DNA of 64,000 nt, taken from contig CM061920.1 in assembly GCA_031002005.1 (NCBI GenBank), positions 118,348,095 to 118,412,094 of the forward strand. The letters are read 5' to 3'. Origin of the DNA: Vandiemenella viatica (Eukaryota > Arthropoda > Insecta > Orthoptera > Morabidae). The notes under the pieces are model-generated. The model was not told the origin of the DNA. It worked only from the letters and a program-made list of their open reading frames with translations, and searched no databases. Made by a program: the position numbers and the translations under genes. This document shows, piece by piece, positions 53,890 to 64,000 of the stretch; the stretch's first letter is position 1, and every line of letters begins with the position of its first letter.

Positions 53890-55190
53890 TTTTTACATTC
53901 TTTGCAGTTATCATGTCTAAAGATAATTTTATTTGGGCGAACAGAGCTTAGTATAAACTTTTTCGCAGAAATGACACAGAAAATACTCTTTCGCTCGGTG
54001 AATTTGTGCAGACACACGAAGAAAAGGCTTGGCAAAGGCAGAAAACCGATGAAAGTCCATCTTTGTGATATGATGTATCGGATGGAGCTAAATATCTCAA
54101 ACTCTCTTTTTATAGATCGGATAATCATTATCGGCATATAAACGATGTTTTATCGATAGTCTTTGCAGCAACGATGTATCATTGATGGATTTTGTGGAAG
54201 CAATTGCGTCCCTACCTTCATTTGTTTCTGGCACATTAAGGGCAGTGAATACTTCCTTGACACATGAGGCAAGGAAGGAAGTACTGGTCTTTTGTATTGA
54301 CTCCAAATATATATCTACTTCTTTGAGACCCATAAAACAATACTCCAAAAGTGACATTGCTACGACTGCTCTTGTGGCAGCGAATCGCTTGCTAATTTCT
54401 GCCACCATGTTTTGCTAAAGACGGCACATAATCAATAATTCGTCATCTAAGACAGAATTCATGATGTCAATTATTTCAGAACGAAACAGAAGAGTCACAT
54501 TCACTGTACATATCTTTCAGACGACATGACATCAACTGCTTTGCGAACCTTTTCAAAAATTTTACTAGATCCTTTATGTCTAAAAGAGTCGACTCTCTTT
54601 GATTAAACTTTATCTCATTTTGGCCAATCTTTCTAAACTTCATGATTATTAGGTCACGGTTGCGTATGTGGGTTAAACTTCCAGGCATCTCTGGAAATCT
54701 GTGCCAACGAGTTGGTCTTTCAGTTTTGATAGAAGTAGTGTATATAATATTTCTTGATCCTGATACGAATAGTGAACTCTCTTCAACTACTTCATTAAGT
54801 CTTTCTGTGTGTACTGGTACCATGTAAACATTTTCTAAAACAGGACCGGTCTCATCACTTTCTATATTGAACAACGTTATCAAGGGAAACTTTTTCCATC
54901 TTTTCTGAATGTTCTTCTACCTCTGGCAAACGATATTTCTCTCTCTTGACATTGCATTATTTTTACGAGCGTTTCAATTTCTGGAATTCTGTTTATGCCT
55001 CCACTGTCACGAGCCCATGACCAAGAGACGTATGATGGATGCTCCATATTAGCCAACGAAACTGCTCTTCGCACGTTTTCTCCAACATCAATAACAGCTA
55101 GAATCTTCTTTTCATTCAGTGTCCCAAATGTTTCTTTCATGCCTTCTATTTTGTCTCGAGCCGTCTTCATTTCCTCCATACCTTGATTGC
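53890..55190 (-). pseudogene. Unidentified broken coding region (about 370-400 codons)
   Basis: On the minus strand three long open stretches follow each other: 55179-54880 (starting MEEMKTARDKIEGMKETFG), 54883-54476 (overlapping by 4 nt, one frame over) and 54408-54097, with a last piece to about 53890. Together they look like one protein damaged by about three frameshifts/stops near 54880, 54475 and 54120. The composition is that of a globular, mixed-charge protein without membrane helices, and codon use is less AT-biased than the flanks. I recognise no domain. No introns are evident. A decayed retrocopy, an endogenised viral gene, or a transposon gene are all possible. Confidence 0.5.
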
Positions 55191-55199
55191 TTCACCGTT

Positions 55200-56712
55200 T
55201 TTCCGCATTTAGGCTAGCTAAGCAATAGACTTGATCGGAATTCACAATTTTCTTTTTATTGCCTTCTTTTATCACTAAACTTCCGAAATATTTTCAACAA
55301 AAACTTGTTTGGCTTAGATAGTCGTATAACACTGTTACAGAGAGCTTTTTAACATTACTTTTAGTTAATTCAGTAATTTTAACACCTGCTTATTCACTCA
55401 ATCTAACGACCCTTTTTTTTTAACGCATTGTCGTGTTAGGAAGTGTTGCTCAAGGACACATTTCCCTCAGCAATCGATCATCAAGATAAACCTTAAAGGA
55501 ACGGCGTTCTCTTTGATGCCGACTGGTAAGGTATTTAGTGAATGGACTATTTTAGGAATAATGTTCTCCTACCCTAGATTTGCTAGATTTTTCCTGGTAA
55601 TTGAAATATTCAGGGATTTTAAATAGTTGACTTGTAGCTTATATCCGCTTATAGCCTCATACAGTTCTAGTACGGTATCTAAATATTTAACATTCTTCCT
55701 GCAGTCCACCTGTACCATCTTCGCGAACCACAAATTGAGAAACACTTCTTTAGGGCATTAACCCAAAAATAGATTCCACATCATGATGTTATGTTGTTGG
55801 GTGACTGACTGTACTGACAAATTCACAATTATATTAGAATTATTTTCACAAACAGACACAATGATGAGAACCACAGACCATTTTCATTAGTACACAAAAT
55901 ATTCTATCCAGGAAAAAACACAGAAAAGGATTCCATCCAATACTGTTCTGCCATCGAGAATTCGGTTTTCGAATTCGGGAATGGTTCCTTAACGTAGGCT
56001 ACAACAGTAAGGCTACCACAAGAACCGCAGTCGTGGGGGGGGGGGGGGGGGGGCGGCAAGGTTGAGGGGGCCCCGCCACGATCCCCTTCAAAATTTTTCC
56101 TTACTTAACGAACAGTTTTCCTTCCAAAGTAAATCTACAAATTTAGAATGTTAACAAACTGCGTTCACAATAGACGTTTCGAGGCGTGGAGTTCCACAAA
56201 AAGTTCTTCATCAGATTCAGTTTTGAGAAAGTCGTTTCTGATGTAATTACAATAGGCCTATATATTTAAAGGCGTGCATTGCTCTCAACCTGTTTCAGTA
56301 ATTTATATAATTTCGTTCGAATAAATTCACTCATCTTTTGACATTTCATATAAAAAATGTTTAATTAAAATGTGTATGCCTGCTCACGTGTCTCTATCCC
56401 CAAAAACCTATATGTATTAGCAAAGAAAGACAAGAAAAGAAATGTCGTATACAAAAAGTGTATTATAAATATAATAGCTTAAAATTGAATACAAAAAAAA
56501 AAATTCATTTGACACAACGGTCAGCAGGGCTTAGCCAGAAATGAAAGAGACAGTAGTTGGGAGATCCATATGAGATGCATTGATAAAACACCAAAGACTA
56601 GGCGAAGTTGGTCCCGTTCAGCTAATACTCAATAAACTACTGGCCCGTTTGTGCACAGATTTAGAGAAACCTCAGTCCGTTTCTTTAATAGTTGTTTGAG
56701 CTCTACACACAG

Positions 56713-56780
<68 letters not shown>

Positions 56781-57530
56781 AGTCACGAAAATTATGTACA
56801 GTGTAGGCAAATGTACATCTAGAAAAGAAGTAGGGGTCCCGAATTTCCTGACAGAATATATGCTTTTCTCTCCTTGCTTGCAATATTCTCACGGTTCTGC
56901 ACAGTACGAGAGATTCACGTAGAGAATGGCGGCGCTGAAAATGGGATTTTAAATGAACGAATCAATAAATGTAGATGTGTCGAGTGAGTCAGTTTGTCGT
57001 CTCAGCTGCAGTTTCGGGCTCTGATGACGAGACACAGGTGCGCCCTGCACGGCTTGCCAATTTACGGACGAGATGAGATCTTCCCACACAGCAAACCACC
57101 TCCTGTTTCAGTCAATACGTCTTTATTTTGTACGTAGCCTATGGTGTGGAGAAAATGTAGTAATAATGCTAAATAAAATTGTTGTTACTATGAAATTTTA
57201 CAGTTTTACTAAATTTTATAATAAACAGCTTTGAGGTATTGTGAAGTATACTGATATTTAAAAAAAAAAAAAAAAAAAAAAAAAATAGTTTTAGAGAAAC
57301 GTGACATGGGAAATAACGATACTGTTATTCGTGAAGTGATATATTAGCTCTATTCGCTCAAGTTCTTTGTGAAATTATATTTTGCTGTGTTTGATTTTGC
57401 TTTTTTTATTGCTGGTAGCATTTTGAATTTTTATCTGCATGTGAATTGAAAATTATGCAGAGTTTATTAATGTCATGGAAAGAATGTACGTTCCAATTAA
57501 TATGGAAGCCAATTATATAGTGATACAGTA
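55200..57530. other. Mostly non-coding region with simple repeats
   Basis: No gene recognised. Contains a G run (56035-56053) before GGCGGCAAGG, resembling the G-rich ends of local hAT MITEs; a weak SINE core near 55955-56005 (TCGGGAATGGTTCCTTAA); and a poly-A run at 57260-57285. Confidence 0.5.
56714..56778 (+). repeat. (TA)n(TG)n microsatellite
   Basis: About 15 TA and then about 17 TG units. Confidence 0.95.
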
Positions 57531-57531
57531 T

Positions 57532-58879
57532 TATAGCTCTGGCCAGATTAATTGGCGGGTGGCGTCAAATGCGCCGTTGCCAAGCCGTGCGCGTAACAGT
57601 TGTATTCACCTCTTTACTTGTAGTAATGGTTTGTAACGTGTTTTAAGTAATTTATGATCACTATTCTGTCATAAAATATTGATGCATGTCATTTCGTTAA
57701 GAAAGTTATGCATTGCAGATGCGTTTAATATAATTGGAGGTTTCAAAGACCTGTTATTTATTATTCTATTATCTGCGCAGAAAAATAAAATTCTCGACAG
57801 ACTAAGGAAACTTATGGAAATACTCTTCTTTTATTTGTGGCTAAAAGTCCACGTGTTACATTTTATTTTCAGTTTGTATATTTATAACTAAAATCAAAAT
57901 TTTATTTTGTCATCCACTGCACTGAAAAACTTGCTTAATTAACGACAAAATTATCTGTTTATATATTACCACTCATCACTATCGTAAAATTCGTGTACTG
58001 TCCTCCTGACAAAGGACTGTCAAAGTCGCTAAGCTTTGTTAGAGTGCTGTATTGTTTCATATTTTTCTTTCGAGAAACAAACGTAGGTTATTTTCCCTCA
58101 CGACACACGCGCTGGACAGTTTTCAAACCGACACCACAAGCTGCAGCGCAAATAGCCTGTCCATTCCCTAATTTTTTTCGCAATATGGTTGTTTTTTGCG
58201 GTAACAAATCACTGCAGTTTTTTATTTCGTCAATATCAAGTACGTCCATATCTTTCAAGTCTTTTCCTACTAGCGTACATGTAGAAGACAAAATTTCTCG
58301 ATCATTGTCCACAAGAAATTTGAAATATTTATAAACATTGTGAATGATAGATTTACTGTGTTGTCTGCTTCAGCAGCGGTGGTTCTGCTGTCGATGACTT
58401 GCGTCTTGTTGGGAGTCGTTAGTTCGGAAACACCTGGAATAGGAGAATAAGTCTCTTCCTAAGTATCCATTTTTAGTAGCAAGATTCTCTTGCTAAATTT
58501 CCCTAATTATAAGTTACTGCACTTTTTGTTCGGTAAAATTATTACACTAAATTACTACAATTAATAAATAACAAAAAGGAATTATTTAAATCGCACGTAA
58601 AAATCGTAAATCGCTAAAAATCAAAATATCCTCTCTCGAGCAAGTTCACACTCACACTGACACTTTCTAATTCCGATTCTCAGGTTCACACATTTTTAGT
58701 GAAAGGGAGGTGGAAGGTTTGGGGGTGGTTAGAGAGCTGTTGACGCTTGGACTAGGCAACACAGGCCGCACAGCGTTGCAATTTTCAGGTGATAGAAAGA
58801 GAGCGCATCGCGAGTTTGTCCCCAAGTACGGCAACAGCGCGTTCACACTGACCCGCCAATTACTCTGTCCACAGCTATA
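57532..58879 (-). mobile_element. Non-autonomous Tc1/IS630-type transposon with about 50-bp TIRs
   Basis: Left end TATAGCTCTGGCCAGATTAA then TTGGCGGG; right end, reverse complemented, TATAGCTGTGGACAGAGTAA then TTGGCGGG; similarity extends to GCCGTTGCC/GCTGTTGCC. TA sits at both borders as expected for TA target duplication. A fragment of an HTH-bearing transposase lies inside on the minus strand (58000-58334). 1.35 kb. Confidence 0.78.
58000..58334 (-). pseudogene. Tc1/IS630-type transposase N-terminal HTH fragment
   Basis: On the minus strand: DNDREILSSTCTLVGKDL, then GNGQAICAAACGVGLKTVQR (helix-turn-helix) and, after a stop/shift, SRKKNMKQYSTLTKLSDFD, a pattern of IS630-like insect transposases before the catalytic domain. 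The DDE part is missing. Confidence 0.5.
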
Positions 58880-58940
58880 GAATTTTCCTGCTGCTTCGCG
58901 CCCGCGAGCCTTGGTTTGTGTAGAAATGTTTCACTCTATA

Positions 58941-59155
58941 TAAGACTGGAGGTTTTCTCGGCGTTGTAAATGAATAAAATTTTCTCGGTAGTCTGTCGAG
59001 CAAACACGACGTTTCGGCGGTCGCAAACTCTGTCGCCATTGTCAAGTGACAGTCACATGACAATGGCGGAGGAGGTTGCGACCGCCGAAACGTCGTGTTT
59101 GATCGACAGACTAACTCGGCTAGTTACCCGAGAAAATTTTGTTCATGTTTCACTC
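58941..59155. repeat. Head-to-head inverted pair of Penelope-type terminal fragments
   Basis: The left copy (58941-59047, minus) and right copy (59050-59155, plus) are inverted around GTGACAGTCACATGACA. Each holds GACCGCCGAAACGTCGTG, CGACAGACTA and CCGAGAAAATTTT. The same sequence occurs once at 38955-39058. The GAAAC half of a hammerhead core plus a GGCG/CGCC stem II can be drawn, but CTGATGA has decayed to TTGACAA or ATGACAA. Confidence 0.65.
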
Positions 59156-59361
59156 TTTTGATTCTAGTGTCATACATTAACTAGGAGAAGCAAAAAATGT
59201 AAGTTTCGTCAAAAAAAACTTTCTTAGGTTCTTTTTCATACTGATATTCGAAAGATTTTTGATTTTACTTATGTTTTAACGAAATGTAATACATGAAATA
59301 TAAGAGGTTAAAGCCATGTGAATAATTATTGGTAACGGTCCAATAAGGGCGTACCGAAAAG

Positions 59362-59604
59362 CTGTGCCGGATCTAGGGGAGGGGGGGGGGGGGGGTCAAA
59401 CCGAGGCGCTTGCCCCGAGTGGCAACTTCAAGGGCGGTAAATGGCACATTCGTCTCGCGGCGACCTGTGCGTCTCACCGGTAACCTTCAAGGGGCGGCAA
59501 AATCAAAGAATAGTTCTATACTTCCCCGGTGGCAAATTCACGTTTGTACGGACGGTAATTTCAAGTTTTTGCCCCGGCTTGGAAACTTCGTAGATCTGCC
59601 ACTG
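59362..59604. mobile_element. hAT MITE, 243 bp
   Basis: Ends CTGTGCCGGATCTAGG and, reverse complemented, CAGTGGCAGATCTACG. TSD CCGAAAAG (59354-59361) and CCGAGAAG (59605-59612), 7 of 8. Contains a 14-G run near 59380. A partial inverted copy lies at 63330-63402. Confidence 0.82.
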
Positions 59605-59862
59605 CCGAGAAGCAATTGTTCCTTTGGTCAGGAAACACACTTTCTCGAGGACAAACCTTTCGGAAAAAACATATTGAAGCAAAAAGAAATGTACATCAGG
59701 CTAATACCATATTAAATTTACGATATGCGATAGCATCGGCAGTACAGTCAGCGGCTATTCCGAATTATTTCTAATATGTGCTAGTGTTGGTGGATCATTG
59801 TAAAATAATTAATTTACTGTTGTTATAAGTACAAAGAGAGGCTTACGAATCGTTCATTAATC

Positions 59863-60053
59863 CATTACCGGATTAACCACGTATCAGGAGGTAACAAATG
59901 CTACGGGCCTCGCACCTTCTAGGGGGCCCCGCATCTCCTAAGGGGACCCCGCACCTAAGCTAGATGGGCGACCTTTTTTTTCTCTCCCGGACGGCAAAAA
60001 TAAGGGCCTCTTCACATTTGCTACGGGCCCCGCGCTGTCTTAATCCGGCCCTG
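59863..60053. mobile_element. hAT MITE, 191 bp, perfect TSD
   Basis: Ends CATTACCGGATTAACCACG and, reverse complemented, CAGGGCCGGATTAAGACAG. TSD CATTAATC at 59855-59862 and 60054-60061, perfect. Interior has internal inverted GCTACGGGCC blocks. Confidence 0.88.
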
Positions 60054-60353
60054 CATTAATCAGATAAATCCTGTAACGTATTTAAAAAAGAAGAAAAGGC
60101 GACCGTGTAACTAAAGAATTTACCATAATCTTCCAGAAATAACTGCAAAACATTAAATAAGTACCAGGAAGAAACGATGCACAGAGAAAAATAACACAGG
60201 CTGCTGCTATCTATTTGCTTAGCACATAATTATAATCATTATCGGAATGAGCATCAAAAATAATAAAAGTCATGTAAAATAGATAGAGGAAGAGCAGATG
60301 GTGTATGTTGACTATTCACCGAAACTGAACAACGTGCAGAGCCTCCTATTATT

Positions 60354-60590
60354 GTGCTAGGTGTTAGGCAACTCTTGCGTGCGATTAGTTTTTCACTTCT
60401 CCGTCCATACACACGATTTTTTTTTCACAGAAAAACCATGAATAAACAACTAGCCGAACTTTTGGCAGAACCATCATCAGAATTTGATAACTTCGATCGC
60501 ATGTCATCGAACGACTTTGAATATCTAGTGAAAAAAATATCCATTGGTTGCGAAAAAAGTCTTATTTGGACCTCTGCGTGCACTGAATGA
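60354..60590 (+). pseudogene. Possible PIF/Harbinger transposase N-terminal fragment
   Basis: Reads MNKQLAELLAEPSSEFDNFD then RMSSNDFEYLVKKI, resembling the FxxFxRMSxxxFxxLL motif at the start of Harbinger transposases. Stop at 60588; the rest is missing. Confidence 0.5.
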
Positions 60591-60659
60591 TGGGCGATTG
60601 TGTGGACACGCGCACCATCATCGGCACGCATTCCTTTGATGTACCGAAACTAATCGATC

Positions 60660-60908
60660 GCTTAAGGCCCCGTCCCGTTCCCGATCGCCTGGTCCCGTTC
60701 CCGATATCACTTTGCTCCCGTCGACAGTGTTGCATTTAGACGACCCATCGGCCGGCCCGATCTGATAAGGGAGCGTGCATAAACCACGTAGCTCCATTTG
60801 GCCTCCTGAGAACCCTCCTCCACCCCACGTAGCCCTACGTGGCTTTTGCCTCTACCCCCTTCCCCCACGTAGCACGTAGCTTTTTTCCCTTTTGATTCCA
60901 GAATACAT
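60660..60908. repeat. Transposon end with CCACGTAG repeats, cut by the gap
   Basis: Contains GGGAGCGTGCATAAACCACG and several CACGTAGC units in both orientations, typical of short TIR elements. Second end presumably in the N run. Confidence 0.4.
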
Positions 60909-61908
60909 NNNNNNNNNNNNNNNNNNNNNNNNNNNNNNNNNNNNNNNNNNNNNNNNNNNNNNNNNNNNNNNNNNNNNNNNNNNNNNNNNNNNNNNNNNNN
61001 NNNNNNNNNNNNNNNNNNNNNNNNNNNNNNNNNNNNNNNNNNNNNNNNNNNNNNNNNNNNNNNNNNNNNNNNNNNNNNNNNNNNNNNNNNNNNNNNNNNN
61101 NNNNNNNNNNNNNNNNNNNNNNNNNNNNNNNNNNNNNNNNNNNNNNNNNNNNNNNNNNNNNNNNNNNNNNNNNNNNNNNNNNNNNNNNNNNNNNNNNNNN
61201 NNNNNNNNNNNNNNNNNNNNNNNNNNNNNNNNNNNNNNNNNNNNNNNNNNNNNNNNNNNNNNNNNNNNNNNNNNNNNNNNNNNNNNNNNNNNNNNNNNNN
61301 NNNNNNNNNNNNNNNNNNNNNNNNNNNNNNNNNNNNNNNNNNNNNNNNNNNNNNNNNNNNNNNNNNNNNNNNNNNNNNNNNNNNNNNNNNNNNNNNNNNN
61401 NNNNNNNNNNNNNNNNNNNNNNNNNNNNNNNNNNNNNNNNNNNNNNNNNNNNNNNNNNNNNNNNNNNNNNNNNNNNNNNNNNNNNNNNNNNNNNNNNNNN
61501 NNNNNNNNNNNNNNNNNNNNNNNNNNNNNNNNNNNNNNNNNNNNNNNNNNNNNNNNNNNNNNNNNNNNNNNNNNNNNNNNNNNNNNNNNNNNNNNNNNNN
61601 NNNNNNNNNNNNNNNNNNNNNNNNNNNNNNNNNNNNNNNNNNNNNNNNNNNNNNNNNNNNNNNNNNNNNNNNNNNNNNNNNNNNNNNNNNNNNNNNNNNN
61701 NNNNNNNNNNNNNNNNNNNNNNNNNNNNNNNNNNNNNNNNNNNNNNNNNNNNNNNNNNNNNNNNNNNNNNNNNNNNNNNNNNNNNNNNNNNNNNNNNNNN
61801 NNNNNNNNNNNNNNNNNNNNNNNNNNNNNNNNNNNNNNNNNNNNNNNNNNNNNNNNNNNNNNNNNNNNNNNNNNNNNNNNNNNNNNNNNNNNNNNNNNNN
61901 NNNNNNNN
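60909..61908. other. Assembly gap, 1000 N
   Basis: Exactly 1000 N; open frames through it are artefacts. Confidence 1.
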
Positions 61909-61960
61909 CAGGAAATCGTTTTTGTAATTCGTCACTGAAGACACATTTGCGTTTTGGCAT
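61909..61960 (-). CDS. N-terminus of a hAT/ZBED-like transposase, cut by the gap
   Basis: On the minus strand the ATG at 61960 opens MPKRKCVFSDELQKRFP, a start I know from insect hAT-derived proteins where a BED-type finger follows. The rest is in the N run. Confidence 0.55.
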
Positions 61961-62321
61961 GATTTCACCTTGAACAGTTAAAACTGCTTCACTTCACAAC
62001 AACCAAAACGCAACTAACAGTAAAGCAGTTGAAAACAATGATTCTAGAAGCCGAGCTGACTACCGAAGTTACTTTGCATTGTTGCGTACATAATGTTCTT
62101 CACCGGCCGCCCCGCAGCTCGTATTTCACGATAATTGCCTCGCCACCTATTGCTCTGAAATCGTAAAAATATCTTGACACAGTGCCGAGACAGAAAAAGG
62201 AAAAGTGTAGATAAAATATCACATTGTTGGCATAAAGGTTAAATTCTTTAGGGTTTACCATTTTGACAGATGGGAGAGTTTTAATACCACACTTTCAAGT
62301 TCAGGCAGTAGTAAAACGGAA

Positions 62322-62430
62322 CTAAAAAAGAGGACATTCCTTGATTTTTCTGAAAACCCGCCCGGACCATTTTTTACGGTCCAAAAAAGAGTACATGTCC
62401 GGGTAAAAGAGGACATCTGGTAACCCTACC
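62322..62430 (-). repeat. hAT MITE end inserted in a transposase relic
   Basis: On the minus strand TAGGGTTACCAGATGTCCTC then TTTTACCCGGACATG, the usual GTCCTC-type hAT MITE terminus, with further AGGACATTCC inverted copies. Other end not located. Confidence 0.55.
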
Positions 62431-62660
62431 TTCACTGCTTTGACAACTTCAGGTAAATTATTCAATAGGGCAAGGTGTTTGGTCGACCATCTTGTCTGGC
62501 TACTACCTTTTAAGTTGGTTTTTGTAAACTTTTTCATTATTTCCCACCGTGTAGTGGATCTAACGAAGAAGCAATAAAGTTTTTGTACAAGTCCAAATAG
62601 ACTAACCAAAAAAAAATTAGATATCGTCTCGTCCACCAGAAGATTGTAAGCGAGAATAAG
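62431..62660 (-). pseudogene. hAT (DUF4371/ZMYM-like) transposase fragment
   Basis: On the minus strand: FGLVQKLYCFFVRSTTRWEI, KGSSQTRWSTKHLALLNNLP, the conserved RW-type motifs in the middle of this family. The MITE end at 62322 terminates the frame. Separate from the N-terminus at 61960, which lies downstream in the same direction. Confidence 0.72.
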
Positions 62661-63329
62661 CTAGTAATCCAAACTTTGTAAAAACAATTAATATTTCAAC
62701 AACCATCAAAAAAACTGGTATTTTCAGGATATGGCTGCTTAACAGCCTATTCCCTAAACATGTTTTCGGAGAGCGACGTTTTATGAATGCTTTCATGTAG
62801 GTTTATGTGTTGAGAAACAGCGGTATGTGCAAATAACAATTGATAGGTTTGGTTCATAATATATGCACAGAGGTAAGAAATAATGCCCATATAAGTTAAT
62901 GATCCGTTTTTTGTTTTGTTTTATTTTTATTTTATTTTTCCTTTTAATGGTCCTCGGATTGACAAAGGATGAGAAACGCTGAGATATTTGATAACGATAT
63001 ATTCTTCCTTACCTGTTAATGTTTCGTATCCAGTAATAAATATTTAAACTCGTTCAGCACAAAAGTATATATTAAAACTAAACTGGGCTAATCACTCGAA
63101 CGCAGCTGCAAGAATGTGAACATCAGATGGCAAAATTTATAAATCCAAGAATATCGCGAGTTCCGTCTAACAATGACGGAATGAATTTGTTTTAAGGCCA
63201 CTCTGTCACAGAACAATGAATTTTCCTTCCTTTCAAGTTGCCGCCGCGGTCAGTGTATCACGGCGCTCTACTTAAAAAAAAAAAGGGTCGGCAGCGCATG
63301 AATATTTATAAAAAGATGTCACCAACACC
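62661..63329. other. No gene recognised
   Basis: AT-rich non-coding sequence. Confidence 0.5.
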
Positions 63330-63402
63330 TGATTTTGGCGCCCCCCTGAAGTTGTCGCCCGGGGCAAGAGCCCCGGTTTGACCCCCCCTAGATCCGGCAC
63401 TG
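63330..63402 (-). repeat. Truncated hAT MITE, inverted relative of 59362
   Basis: On the minus strand CAGTGCCGGATCTAGGGGGG, TCAAACCGGGGC, matching the left end of 59362-59604. Abuts the SINE at 63403. Confidence 0.75.
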
Positions 63403-63570
63403 CTTGACTCCCCAGTTGGCCATCCACATTTCAGTCTTCTGTGGTTTGCTGAAGAAACTCCAGGAGACTGACAGGATGATTCCTTCAAAAGGTCATGGCC
63501 GAATTCGTTTCCGTTCCTCGCCCAGTCCTTTTCTGCCTCTAATGATGTAGATGTTGATGAGGCACAAGGC
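63403..63570 (+). repeat. SINE fragment (core domain)
   Basis: CTTCTGTGGTTTGCTG, TGATTCCTTCAAAAGGTCATG and GGCCGAATTCG, the local SINE core. The head was lost at the MITE junction. Confidence 0.65.
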
Positions 63571-63744
63571 CACATATAAGGGAAAAAATACTTCATTGGT
63601 ATGTACCTCATGTACACATTTTCTAAAATATTACTGTTGAAGGAACATGTATTGGTTTTCATTTGACTCTCCCTCGCACTAATGAAGTAAAATAGATTGA
63701 AATGTTGGTAGTTGCAAGCAAGTTATTAAGCAAGAAATATCGCT

Positions 63745-63994
63745 CATTTGCTGCAAAAATGACATAACTAAAAAATTAACTGTTTTGAGAAACAATTTTA
63801 GGATGAACCATTTTCGTATACTATAACTGATACTATACATTTTCCCCTCATTTATATTGTATTCTTTTAATAATACATGCAGCTAACTTACTTCCTAGTG
63901 AATGCATAAAGTTATTACACAATAAACATTTGAATTGGTACTCTTTTAAAATTGGCATTTTTTTTAGTTATGTCACTGTTGCAGCAAATGGCAT
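63745..63994. repeat. Inverted repeat pair, candidate short TIR element
   Basis: CATTTGCTGCAAAAATGACATAACTAAAAAA (shown in part: CATTTGCTGCAA and TGACATAACTAAAAAA) at 63747-63777 and its reverse complement at 63961-63990, about 180 bp apart. It may extend past the window end. Confidence 0.6.
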
Positions 63995-64000
63995 AGGAAT

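Noticed and set aside
60707..61968. Long open frames across the second N run
   Set aside because: Artefacts of the gap; only the 17 residues before the gap at 61909-61960 carry information.
62322..62636. 104-codon frame as a complete protein
   Set aside because: Its C-terminal third is MITE sequence read through; only the N-terminal part is transposase.
1..64000. CRISPR arrays, prophage or bacterial operons
   Set aside because: No regularly spaced repeats of that type and no prokaryotic genes; the sequence is clearly eukaryotic.

Overview
The window is a repeat-dense stretch of an animal nuclear genome, almost certainly an insect. Evidence: introns with GT/AG borders, conserved exons of two metazoan gene families (RRP1/NOP52 and a ZIP zinc transporter), many non-LTR retrotransposon remnants, hAT, Merlin and Tc1/mariner-type elements, a Penelope-like element and tRNA-headed SINEs with a core (around AAATGCCGGGATGGTTCCTT) that I associate with orthopteroid insects. 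The order-level guess is inference. There is no bacterial gene content, operon, CRISPR or prophage. Two runs of exactly 1000 N (26548-27547, 60909-61908) are scaffold gaps.

Layout. 1-840: a dispersed repeat and a 5'-truncated LINE copy. 840-6510 (minus): an old Jockey/I-like LINE whose endonuclease is split by a younger 2.4-kb LINE-type element carrying only an ORF1/gag gene (2053-4476). 6950-7570 (plus): three 5' exons of RRP1, the best host gene here. 8213-19340: a stack of nested transposons: a short MITE-like repeat was hit by a Merlin-type element (about 8250-19261), that by a hAT element (8928-15675, with its own 8-bp duplication), and the hAT by a tRNA-SINE, a complete Penelope-like element with an intact 818-codon ORF and identical 318-bp terminal repeats (9921-13141), and a LINE fragment (14541-15190). 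19.3-33.7 kb: AT-rich sequence with SINEs, LINE debris, a mariner-type fragment beside a gap and one uncertain exon. 33.7-42 kb: LINE remnants, including an RT-less LINE (34794-38025) inserted into an older LINE and itself carrying a 181-bp hAT MITE; then a 3' LINE end with an RNase H domain. 42-52 kb: a 188-bp tandem repeat, two hAT elements with clear 8-bp duplications, and a mariner end. 52823-52941: one ZIP transporter exon with a frame-breaking G run. 53.9-55.2 kb (minus): an unidentified broken coding region. 57.5-60.1 kb: a TIR element of Tc1/IS630 type and two hAT MITEs. 60.3-64 kb: fragments of PIF/Harbinger-like and hAT transposase genes, SINE and repeat ends.

The host exons are unrelated to each other and most of the window is intronic or intergenic. 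The informative biology is the order of insertions, readable because target-site duplications and interrupted reading frames can be matched across the inserts, and the Penelope element, whose repeats carry a hammerhead-ribozyme-like core over the start codon and whose 3' region holds two copies of a segment resembling the 5S rRNA internal promoter.
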